Shown here in pieces: positions 23,463 through 30,570 of a stretch of 35,887 bases of DNA. The notes below the pieces were generated by a model, which saw only the letters and a program-made list of their open reading frames with translations, was not told where the DNA came from and ran no database searches. Every line of letters begins with the position of its first letter. Position 1 is the stretch's first letter. The DNA lies in assembly GCA_934153945.1 (NCBI GenBank), contig CAKPFM010000011.1, positions 1 through 35,887 on the forward strand, given 5' to 3'. This stretch comes from an uncultured Bacilli bacterium (GTDB lineage: Bacteria; Bacillota_I; Bacilli_A; RF39; UBA660). A program made the position numbers and the translations under genes.

Positions 23463-24077
23463 ATGAAAAAAATAATAATAATTGGAATAATAACTATTTT
23501 GTTAATTATTATATTACCAGAACATAAATATAATAATGAAGACTTCAATATTAAAACATATATAAGTAATATTGATAAAGATAATGATAATATAGATGAT
23601 CAAACTGATATTTTAAATAATGCTAAAAAATATGTTCAAACAAAACCAAAATATAAAAGTAAATATTATGAAACTGGTTATCCAAATGATGAATATGGCG
23701 TATGTACTGATGTAGTTGGATTTGCTTTAAAAGATGCAGGATATGATTTAATGATACTAGTTAATGAAGATATAAAACTACACAAAGAAAGATATAACAT
23801 AAAAATAATTGATAAAAATATTGATTTTAGAAGAGTAAATAATTTAAATATATATTTTAAATATAATTCCATATCATTAACCCTAGATCCAAAAGAAATA
23901 TCATCATGGCAAGGTGGAGATATAGTGGTATTTAAAAGACATATTGGAATTGTGTCAGATAAAAGAAATAGTAAAGGAATATCTTATGTAATTCATCATG
24001 CTAATCCATTTCAAATAAATTATGAAGAAGATATATTAGAAAGCAATGAAATAATAGGTCATTATAGAATTAGCTAA
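23463..24077 (+). CDS. DUF1287-type exported NlpC/P60-like protein
   Basis: A 204-residue protein with an N-terminal membrane anchor or signal segment (KKIIIIGIITILLIIIL, residues 2-18) and a DUF1287-like domain. The sequence YGVCTDVVGFALKDAGYDL places a cysteine (Cys81) at the start of a helix, followed by WQGGDIVVFKRHIGIVSD with His160 and VIHHANPFQ with His178/179. This Cys-His-His arrangement is that of the papain-like NlpC/P60 fold, suggesting a cell-wall or other extracytoplasmic amidase or peptidase; biochemical function in the DUF1287 group is not established. The ATG follows TAGGTGATAAT. It ends shortly before the ABC transporter promoter. Confidence 0.75.
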   Translation: MKKIIIIGIITILLIIILPEHKYNNEDFNIKTYISNIDKDNDNIDDQTDILNNAKKYVQTKPKYKSKYYETGYPNDEYGVCTDVVGFALKDAGYDLMILVNEDIKLHKERYNIKIIDKNIDFRRVNNLNIYFKYNSISLTLDPKEISSWQGGDIVVFKRHIGIVSDKRNSKGISYVIHHANPFQINYEEDILESNEIIGHYRIS

Positions 24078-24079
24078 AT

Positions 24080-24112
24080 AGTCATTTTAAAGTCATTTTG
24101 AAAATATATAAT
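24080..24112 (+). promoter_or_regulatory. Direct-repeat operator and -10 box of the ABC/two-component operon
   Basis: AGTCATTTT occurs twice, at 24080-24088 and 24091-24099, an 11-bp spaced direct repeat. It lies just upstream of TATAAT at 24107-24112, where a -35 box is otherwise missing. Tandem repeats one helical turn apart in the -35 region are the classical arrangement for OmpR-type response regulators, one of which is encoded at 27376. That it is the regulator is inference. Confidence 0.5.
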
Positions 24113-24131
24113 GAAGAAAAGGAGAGATAAT

Positions 24132-24809
24132 ATGGAAATTTTAAAAGTAGAAAATTTAACAAAAACATATGGAAAAGGAACAACAAAAGTAACCGCACTA
24201 GATAATGTATCATTTTCTGTAGAAAAAGGAGAATTTGTCGCTATAGTAGGGGCAAGTGGTAGTGGTAAATCAACATTACTACATTTGCTAGGTGGAGTAG
24301 ATAGACCAACTAGCGGCAAAGTATTTATAGATAATAATGATATTTATCAAATGAATGATGACAATTTAGCTATATTTAGAAGAAGACAAATAGGATTAAT
24401 ATATCAATTCTATAATTTAATTCCAATATTAAATGTAGAAGAAAATATAACTTTACCAAGTGACTTAGATAATAAAAAAGTTGATGAAAAAAAATTACAA
24501 GAATTATTAGTTACTTTAGGACTAGAAAATAGAAGAAAACATTTACCAAATGAATTATCAGGAGGACAACAACAAAGAACTTCAATCGGTAGAGCTCTTA
24601 TAACTGATCCATCTTTAGTTCTAGCAGATGAACCTACAGGTAACTTAGATTCAAAAGCAAGTGATGAAATAGTATCATTACTTAAAACTTCAAATAAAAA
24701 ATACAATCAAACAATTATTATGATTACTCATGATTTAGAAATAGCTAAAAATGCCGATAGAATTATTACAATTGAAGATGGAAAAATTATAAAAGATGTG
24801 AGAAATTAA
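24132..24809 (+). CDS. ABC transporter ATP-binding protein (MacB/BceA type)
   Basis: A 225-residue ATPase. I chose the ATG at 24132 because AAGGAGAGA lies just upstream; an in-frame ATG at 24111 would place this binding site inside the gene. Walker A is GASGSGKS (40-47), the Q-loop lies in IYQFYNLIPILNVEENI, the signature is LSGGQQQR from residue 142, Walker B is VLADEPTGNLD with Asp166/Glu167, and the switch histidine is in MITHD. YQFYNL and EPTGNLD are characteristic of the LolD/MacB/BceA subgroup, which powers mechanotransmission by FtsX-type permeases rather than classical transport. The permease starts one base after its stop. Confidence 0.93.
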   Translation: MEILKVENLTKTYGKGTTKVTALDNVSFSVEKGEFVAIVGASGSGKSTLLHLLGGVDRPTSGKVFIDNNDIYQMNDDNLAIFRRRQIGLIYQFYNLIPILNVEENITLPSDLDNKKVDEKKLQELLVTLGLENRRKHLPNELSGGQQQRTSIGRALITDPSLVLADEPTGNLDSKASDEIVSLLKTSNKKYNQTIIMITHDLEIAKNADRIITIEDGKIIKDVRN

Positions 24810-24810
24810 T

Positions 24811-27330
24811 ATGAAAATATTAAATAAAATTATAATTAAAGATTTAAAATTAAATAAAAAAAGATCAATTGTAACAATTATTGGTATCATGCTATCAGTA
24901 GCCCTTATATGCGCAGTAGCAGGAATGTTTACAAGTTTTAAGGCAACACTTGTAAAAGGTGTTATTGAATCATCAGGATATTATCATGTTAAAATAGAAG
25001 ATGTTGATGATTCAATCAAAAGTAGTCTAAAACATAACTACGATGTAAAAGATATATACGAAGTAAATGAAATAGGTTATGCTAAACTAGAAAAAATAAA
25101 TTATAGTAATAAACCATATCTACATTTATATTCAATGAATAATAATGATTTTAATAATTTAAAATTTAAATTAATTGAAGGTAGATTTCCAACTAATGAA
25201 CATGAAATAATAATTAGTCGTCACTTAAAAACTTTAGGAGAAATGGATTATAAAATAGGTGATACTATAGAACTTAATGTTGGAAATAGAATGTCAGATG
25301 GATATAAATTAAATCCAGGCAATCCTTATTATGAAGATGAAGAAATTAAAAATGCTAGAACAATGAAATTTACTATAGTAGGTATTATTGAAAGACCAGA
25401 TTACACCTTTGAAAGATATTCTGATCTGGGATTTACAGCTTTAACAACAAATTTAGAAGGTAATAATACTAATTTATATATATCATTTAAACATCCAAGA
25501 GAATACAAAAAATCTATTAGTGAAATATTAGATATAAAAGAAAATATGGTGGATGTATGTTCATCAGATTATACAAAAGAATGTAATTTAAAATACAATT
25601 ATGTTATAAACGATGATTTGTTAAGATGGGAGATATTTAACTTTGGTGATAATACTACAAGTATGTTAATAAAGGTAGTAAGTATAGTAATATTAATTAT
25701 CATGGGTACTAGTATATTTGTAATTAGAAATGCTTTTGCTATATCAACAACCGAAAAAACTAAAATGATAGGAATGTTAAAAAGCATAGGAGCTACTAAA
25801 CAACAAATTAAAAAAAGTATCATAACAGAAGGTATGATACTAGGACTTATTGCTATACCACTTGGTATCTTATCAGGAATATTAGCTGACTATATATTAG
25901 TTATTATAGTTAACTTATTAGTAGGAGACTTTATGTTTGGTAATTTAAATGGTATGGTATTTAAAGTATCATTTATAGCTATTATCGTATCTACTATATT
26001 AGGATTTATAACAATATATTTATCATCATTAGCTTCAACTAAAAAAGCTAGTAAAATTAGTCCTATTGAATCAATTAGAGGAAACAATAATTATAATATC
26101 AAAGCTAAGAAATTAAGAACGCCATTTATAATTAAAAAATTATTTAAAACTGGTGGTGTAGTTGCTTATAAAAATTTAAAAAGAAGTTCTAAAAAATATA
26201 GAACAACAGTTATATCTTTAGTTGTAAGTATAATAGTATTTATTACAATGAATACATTTATAAACTATGGATTTTCTCTATCAAATATATATTATACAGA
26301 TATAGATTATAACATTATGATTTATAGTTATGAAGAAAAAGATGTTAGTAAAATATTATCTCTTGATAATATTCAAAAATATACAAAATTATCAAATGGA
26401 AAAACAATTACAATAGATAAAAAATATTTGGGTAAATTAGGAGAAGAAGTAGCAGGAAGATACATAGATGATGCAATTATTATGACATATGTATTAGATG
26501 AAACATCATTCAAAAACTATATTGAAAAATTAAATTTAAAATATGAAGATTACAAAGATAATGTTATATTTAATGATTATTTCTTGTATTCAACAAATGA
26601 TGGTCGTAAATATGATAGATTCTTGACTTATAATACAAATGATACAATAACTGGAACTATTGGAGATGAAAATATAAGTATTAAAATAGATTACGTTACT
26701 TCAATATCACCGGATGGACTAGAAAATATATATGTTGATGGCGGTATAATTTTCGTTAGTGAAAATTACTATAAAGAACATATAGGTGGAAATTTAATAC
26801 CACAAAGTATAGCTATAAAATCAAACAATGCAGAACAATTCGAAAAAGATTTTAATAACTTAAAATTAGATGTAAACATAACTAATATAGAACAAATGAT
26901 GAATCAAAATAAATCGATGATTTTAGTTATTTCAATATTCTTATATGGATTTATTACTGTAATAACATTAATTGGAGTAACAAATATATTTAATACTATT
27001 ACAACTAATATGGAATTAAGACAAAAAGAATTTGCTATGTTAAAAAGTATAGGAATGACTAAAAAGGAATTTAATAGAATGATTAACTTAGAAACATTAT
27101 TCTATTCAACAAAATCATTAGTCATTGGTATAATATTAGGTACATTAGGATCATTTGGAATTTATAAAGCATTCGCAACCGCATTCGATAATGGATTTAA
27201 AATTCCGCTAATTCCAATCATAATATCTATAATATCTGTATTTATTTTAGTGTTCTTTATTATGAGATTCTCATTAAAGAAAATAAATAAACAAAATATT
27301 ATTGAAACAATTAGAAATGATAACATATAG
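24811..27330 (+). CDS. FtsX-like ABC permease with two FtsX repeats
   Basis: An 839-residue membrane protein with about eight membrane segments: near 17-39, 285-306, 345-375, 382-407, 464-482, 703-727, 770-790 and 798-823. The first half is a classic MacB-like unit: one N-terminal helix, an external domain of about 240 residues, then three helices containing KMIGMLKSIGATKQQIKKSII. The second half repeats the plan, with KEFAMLKSIGMTKKEFNRMI. This duplicated 4+4 topology is common in Firmicutes permeases that pair with LolD/MacB-type ATPases and act in antimicrobial peptide resistance or lipoprotein/peptide export. It follows the ATPase in the same operon; an unlinked promoter for the regulator pair lies after its terminator. 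Confidence 0.88.
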   Translation: MKILNKIIIKDLKLNKKRSIVTIIGIMLSVALICAVAGMFTSFKATLVKGVIESSGYYHVKIEDVDDSIKSSLKHNYDVKDIYEVNEIGYAKLEKINYSNKPYLHLYSMNNNDFNNLKFKLIEGRFPTNEHEIIISRHLKTLGEMDYKIGDTIELNVGNRMSDGYKLNPGNPYYEDEEIKNARTMKFTIVGIIERPDYTFERYSDLGFTALTTNLEGNNTNLYISFKHPREYKKSISEILDIKENMVDVCSSDYTKECNLKYNYVINDDLLRWEIFNFGDNTTSMLIKVVSIVILIIMGTSIFVIRNAFAISTTEKTKMIGMLKSIGATKQQIKKSIITEGMILGLIAIPLGILSGILADYILVIIVNLLVGDFMFGNLNGMVFKVSFIAIIVSTILGFITIYLSSLASTKKASKISPIESIRGNNNYNIKAKKLRTPFIIKKLFKTGGVVAYKNLKRSSKKYRTTVISLVVSIIVFITMNTFINYGFSLSNIYYTDIDYNIMIYSYEEKDVSKILSLDNIQKYTKLSNGKTITIDKKYLGKLGEEVAGRYIDDAIIMTYVLDETSFKNYIEKLNLKYEDYKDNVIFNDYFLYSTNDGRKYDRFLTYNTNDTITGTIGDENISIKIDYVTSISPDGLENIYVDGGIIFVSENYYKEHIGGNLIPQSIAIKSNNAEQFEKDFNNLKLDVNITNIEQMMNQNKSMILVISIFLYGFITVITLIGVTNIFNTITTNMELRQKEFAMLKSIGMTKKEFNRMINLETLFYSTKSLVIGIILGTLGSFGIYKAFATAFDNGFKIPLIPIIISIISVFILVFFIMRFSLKKINKQNIIETIRNDNI

Positions 27331-27349
27331 AAGGATTAATCCTTCTTTT
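27329..27349 (+). terminator. Terminator overlapping the permease stop codon
   Basis: AGAAGGAT at 27329-27336 pairs with ATCCTTCT at 27339-27346, a perfect stem with a minimal loop, followed by TTTT. It would reduce read-through into the two-component genes. Confidence 0.65.
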
Positions 27350-27350
27350 A

Positions 27351-27359
27351 TGTTATAAT
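27351..27359 (+). promoter_or_regulatory. Extended -10 promoter of the two-component genes
   Basis: TGTTATAAT at 27351-27359 is a perfect extended -10 box right after the terminator; a -35 box is not evident. The start would be within about 10 bases of the AGGTGG ribosome binding site. Confidence 0.5.
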
Positions 27360-27375
27360 GTAAACAGGTGGTAAC

Positions 27376-28008
27376 ATGAAAATATTATTATTAGAAGACA
27401 ATGAATTAATAGCTAAAGCATTAATATATTTATTGAAAGAAAATAATTATGAAGTAGACTTATGTACTAGTATTAATGAAGCAAATAACAAAGAAACAAA
27501 AAAATATGATTTAATGATATTAGATATAACTTTACCGGATGGTAATGGAATAGATTTTTATAAAAAAAATAATAATGTTAAAACAATATTTTTAACAGCT
27601 TTAGATGAAGAAGAAGATATATTAAAATGCTTTAATTTAGGATGTGATGATTATATAACTAAACCATTTAAAACGGGTGAGTTACTAGCAAAAATAAAAA
27701 GAATTTTAAATAAAGAAAATACTATAAAAGTAAAAAATATAACATTAGATTTAGATAAAATGATAGTTTTAAAAGATAATGAAGAAATAATTTTATCACA
27801 ATTAGAATACAAAATATTAGTCTTATTATTTCACAATTTAGATAAAATAATTACAAGAGAATTTATTTTAAACGGAATTTGGGATGAATCAGAAAACTTT
27901 GTAGAAGATAATACTTTAACAGTATATATAAAAAGAATAAGAGCTAAAATAGGGGATAATATTATAAAAACAGTAAAAGGAATAGGATATAGGATTGATA
28001 GTAAATGA
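27376..28008 (+). CDS. OmpR-family response regulator
   Basis: A 210-residue regulator with receiver and winged-helix domains. In the receiver the acidic pair is Glu7-Asp8, the phosphorylation site is Asp50 in MILDITLPDG, a Thr sits in FLTALDEEE, and Lys96 is in TKPFK. The C-terminal DNA-binding domain (about 120-210) has the typical LSQLEYKILVLLFHN, VEDNTLTVYIKRIRAKIG and IKTVKGIGYRI. The stop overlaps the kinase start as ATGA. It probably binds the 11-bp direct repeat at 24080-24099 and controls the ABC genes upstream. Confidence 0.94.
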   Translation: MKILLLEDNELIAKALIYLLKENNYEVDLCTSINEANNKETKKYDLMILDITLPDGNGIDFYKKNNNVKTIFLTALDEEEDILKCFNLGCDDYITKPFKTGELLAKIKRILNKENTIKVKNITLDLDKMIVLKDNEEIILSQLEYKILVLLFHNLDKIITREFILNGIWDESENFVEDNTLTVYIKRIRAKIGDNIIKTVKGIGYRIDSK

Positions 28009-29204
28009 AAGAAAAAAATCATATAAAAATACTTATATTATCTAGTATATTATTGATAATATTTATAATAATTAATAGTTATATTAATGTTAAACAATAT
28101 AAAGAATATAGTCTTCTAGCAAATATTAAAATTAATAATTTAATTTATATATTAAAAGAAAAAGGAACAACTGATGATGAAATATTTAATATATTAAATA
28201 GTGACATAGAAGATGTAGTTCATAAGTATGGAATAGATGTAAATAATGATAGTATTTTAATTGATTATAATTCTATCAAAAATTATTATTTAAAAACAAA
28301 CATTATATTATTAATTATATATACTTTAATAATTTTCGTAATTTATTTATATTATCATAATAAAGATAGAAAAAAGATAAATGAAATAACTAATTATATA
28401 AAAGAAATAAATAGAAAAAATTATTATCTAGATATATTAGATAATAATGAAGATGAATTATCCCTTTTAAAAAATGAATTATATAAAATAACTATTATGT
28501 TAAAGGAACAAACAGAAAATTTAAAGAAGGATAAAATAAATTTAAAAGATTCTATAAGTGATATATCACATCAATTAAAAACACCATTAACTTCTATTTC
28601 TATTTTACTTGATGATATAATTAAAAATCCTAATATGGATAAAAAAACAAAAGATGAATTTTTATATAGTATTAGAAAAGAAGTTAATAATATACAAGTT
28701 TTAGTTCAAAATTTACTTAAATTATCCAAGTTTGATGCGAATGTTATAGAGTTTAAAAATGATAAAATAAATGTTTTAAGTTTACTTAATAAAGTAGTAG
28801 ATAAAATAGAAATAATAAGAGAATTAAAAGGTATATTAATTAATATTGATTGTGATGATAAAACATATATTAATGGAGATTTTGCTTGGGAAGTAGAAGC
28901 ATTATCTAATATTTTGAAAAATTCTATCGAATATTCTAATAATGATTCTAGTATTGATATAAGTGTTGAAGATAATCCTTTTTATGTTAAAATTACTATT
29001 TCAGATTATGGAATAGGAATGAGTGAAAAAGATTTAAAAAATATATTTAAGAGATTTTATAAAGGAGAAAATTCAATTTCTAGTAGTGTAGGAATAGGAT
29101 TAAATTTATCTAAAAAAATCATTGAAAAAGATAATGGATTTATAATAGCTTCTTCTACTAAAGATGTTGGTACTACTTTTGAAATAAAATATATGAAAAA
29201 TTAA
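28005..29204 (+). CDS. Sensor histidine kinase
   Basis: A 399-residue kinase with two membrane segments (about 8-26 and 95-114) flanking a small external loop of about 68 residues, then a short linker, dimerisation domain and HATPase domain. The phosphorylated histidine is His189 in SDISHQLKTPLTS. The ATP lid motifs are NILKNSIEYS (N box), ISDYGIGMSE (G1), and VGIGLNLSKKIIE (G2). The loop is larger than in intramembrane-sensing BceS kinases (which have almost none), so direct ligand binding is possible. It is translationally coupled to the response regulator by a 4-base overlap. Together with the preceding ABC genes it resembles antibiotic-peptide detoxification modules. Confidence 0.92.
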   Translation: MKEKNHIKILILSSILLIIFIIINSYINVKQYKEYSLLANIKINNLIYILKEKGTTDDEIFNILNSDIEDVVHKYGIDVNNDSILIDYNSIKNYYLKTNIILLIIYTLIIFVIYLYYHNKDRKKINEITNYIKEINRKNYYLDILDNNEDELSLLKNELYKITIMLKEQTENLKKDKINLKDSISDISHQLKTPLTSISILLDDIIKNPNMDKKTKDEFLYSIRKEVNNIQVLVQNLLKLSKFDANVIEFKNDKINVLSLLNKVVDKIEIIRELKGILINIDCDDKTYINGDFAWEVEALSNILKNSIEYSNNDSSIDISVEDNPFYVKITISDYGIGMSEKDLKNIFKRFYKGENSISSSVGIGLNLSKKIIEKDNGFIIASSTKDVGTTFEIKYMKN

Positions 29205-29333
29205 ATCAAAATACAATATTTATAAATTGAATAATGAAAAAAATGAAGAAAAGATAAAAAATTGAATGAAAATAAAAGAAGTATTAAAAACGATTAATAT
29301 ATCAAATGATAAAATAATAAAAAAGAAATCAAA

Positions 29334-29360
29334 AAAAGAAACTTAAATTAGTTTCTTTTT
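29334..29360. terminator. Bidirectional terminator between the kinase and collagen-like genes
   Basis: AAAAGAAACT at 29334-29343 pairs perfectly with AGTTTCTTTT at 29350-29359, with A and T runs at both sides. It serves the kinase gene on the plus strand and the collagen-like gene on the minus strand. In 29205-29333 I see only AT-rich DNA and a doubtful 26-codon ORF. Confidence 0.8.
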
Positions 29361-30033
29361 AAATTTCTTGCTTTCCTAAATATTCAATAAATATTGTTAC
29401 TAGTGAATTAGTAAAATAAGAATTAGAACTAATATCATTTAAATCAGGAGAATTTAGATATATTGTCTGATTACTTAAGTTAGCAAGTTCATAAGTGTCT
29501 TTTGTGTCTACAACTGCTATCATTCCTTCTGCTTTTATTTGTGAAGGTAATTCATTATCTTTAAACAAACTAGCTCCAATATATATATTATCTGTATTAT
29601 TTTTTCTAAGTCCTATAGTTATAAAATCAGTTTTAGGATTGGATTGAATATTTTTAATAAAAGTTGAAACTATAATACTTATATGGTAATATCCTATCAC
29701 GTTAAATTTAATGGCATTGTTTTCAAGTGTTATCAAATTAGTTAAATCTAGTTCTTTTCGTTTGATTGGTAATTTAGTAAGAATTGGAATATTTATTTCA
29801 TTACTATCATCATTAAAAGTTACTAAATAAGCAGAACGCTCTGTATTACTAGATGAACTAGTAGGACCAGTTGGACCAATTTCACCTTGTGGACCAGTAG
29901 GACCAGTAGGACCAATTTCACCTTGTGGGCCAGTAGGACCAGTTGGACTAACAATTACTAAATTGCATTTCTTTTCCCAATCTATTTTTTTTAATGCTTT
30001 TTTATATATTTCATCATTATTATTACATTTCAT
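29359..30033 (-). CDS. Collagen-like protein with BclA-type C-terminal domain
   Basis: A 224-residue protein with a short N-terminal region containing two Cys (Cys3 and Cys23), then a stretch of nine Gly-x-y triplets at residues 32-58 (GPT, GPQ, GEI types), a Ser/Asn-rich linker and a roughly 150-residue C-terminal domain that looks like the trimerising TNF/C1q-like domain of BclA exosporium proteins. Thr in the collagen stretch is a usual glycosylation site in BclA. No signal peptide is visible, as for spore-coat collagen proteins, which are made inside the mother cell. The ATG follows AAGGAGGAAAT on the minus strand. It faces a SpoIIID-like regulator gene head to head. Whether this organism sporulates cannot be decided here. 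Confidence 0.82.
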   Translation of the reverse strand: MKCNNNDEIYKKALKKIDWEKKCNLVIVSPTGPTGPQGEIGPTGPTGPQGEIGPTGPTSSSSNTERSAYLVTFNDDSNEINIPILTKLPIKRKELDLTNLITLENNAIKFNVIGYYHISIIVSTFIKNIQSNPKTDFITIGLRKNNTDNIYIGASLFKDNELPSQIKAEGMIAVVDTKDTYELANLSNQTIYLNSPDLNDISSNSYFTNSLVTIFIEYLGKQEI

Positions 30034-30141
30034 AATATTTCCTCCTTAGTATAGAATATGAAAAATGTTTAAATATGCATAATTTAAATATACATCTTTT
30101 AAAAAATAATGAAATACTGTACTAAATGGTGGGTGAAATAT

Positions 30142-30471
30142 ATGATTAATGAAGAACAAAAATTAAAAATTAAAGAAAGAATCCTTGTTACGTTAAAAAT
30201 ATTTTATGAAAATGAAGGAAAAATAAGTGACGAAGCCCTAGCGCGTCTTGTATCAATAGCTGGAATTGAAACTTCTTCAAGTACAGTTGGAAGAGATTTA
30301 ACAAGTAACAAAATTAAAAATTACATAAGTGAAGAAGAATACAATAATATTCAAAAAATGAGAAAAGAAAATAAATTATTAGGAACTATTAAAGGTGGTA
30401 AAAAGTCATCGACGATAAACATTATATGTAAAGATGAAAATGGTCATTTTACTGGTTCTAAAAAAAGATAA
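30142..30471 (+). CDS. Small HTH DNA-binding protein, SpoIIID-like arrangement
   Basis: A 109-residue basic protein. The ATG at 30142 is preceded by GGTGGGTGAAA; an upstream in-frame ATG at 30109 lacks a binding site. The first half has a helix-turn-helix-like pattern: EEQKLKIKERILVTLKIF, ISDEALARLVSIA, then SSSTVGRDLTSN, whose STVGRDL resembles the recognition helix STVHKDL of SpoIIID. The second half has MRKENKLLGTIKGGKKS, similar to the basic Asn-x3-GG tail region of SpoIIID. The resemblance is by eye, so a sporulation role is a hypothesis, made more interesting by the neighbouring BclA-like gene transcribed divergently. A phage-type or general HTH regulator is the alternative. Confidence 0.55.
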   Translation: MINEEQKLKIKERILVTLKIFYENEGKISDEALARLVSIAGIETSSSTVGRDLTSNKIKNYISEEEYNNIQKMRKENKLLGTIKGGKKSSTINIICKDENGHFTGSKKR

Positions 30472-30488
30472 TATTTGTTATTTTTTTT
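30463..30488 (+). terminator. Terminator overlapping the end of the SpoIIID-like gene
   Basis: AAAAGATAA at 30463-30471 pairs with TTATTTTTT at 30478-30486 with one G-U pair, and a run of eight T is part of and follows the stem. The stop codon is within the stem. Confidence 0.6.
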
Positions 30489-30489
30489 G

Positions 30490-30518
30490 TTTACATATTT
30501 AAAAATTTAATATAAAAT
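30490..30518 (+). promoter_or_regulatory. Promoter of the ATPase-permease fusion gene
   Basis: TTTACA at 30490-30495 and TAAAAT at 30513-30518 are 17 bp apart, giving a start near 30525 and a 45-nt leader. Confidence 0.65.
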
Positions 30519-30570
30519 AAATTCTATGATGAAATTGAAATAAATATAATAAAAAGAAAGGATGAATGAT

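Noticed and set aside
29266..29346. 26-codon ORF MKIKEVLKTINISNDK... before the bidirectional terminator
   Set aside because: No ribosome binding site or promoter is visible; Lys/Ile-rich content is expected by chance in such AT-rich DNA.
30034..30110. Sigma-K-like boxes (CATANNNTA) on both strands upstream of the collagen-like and SpoIIID-like genes
   Set aside because: The -10-like matches occur, but without the -35 element at the right distance, and such AT-rich matches are frequent by chance.
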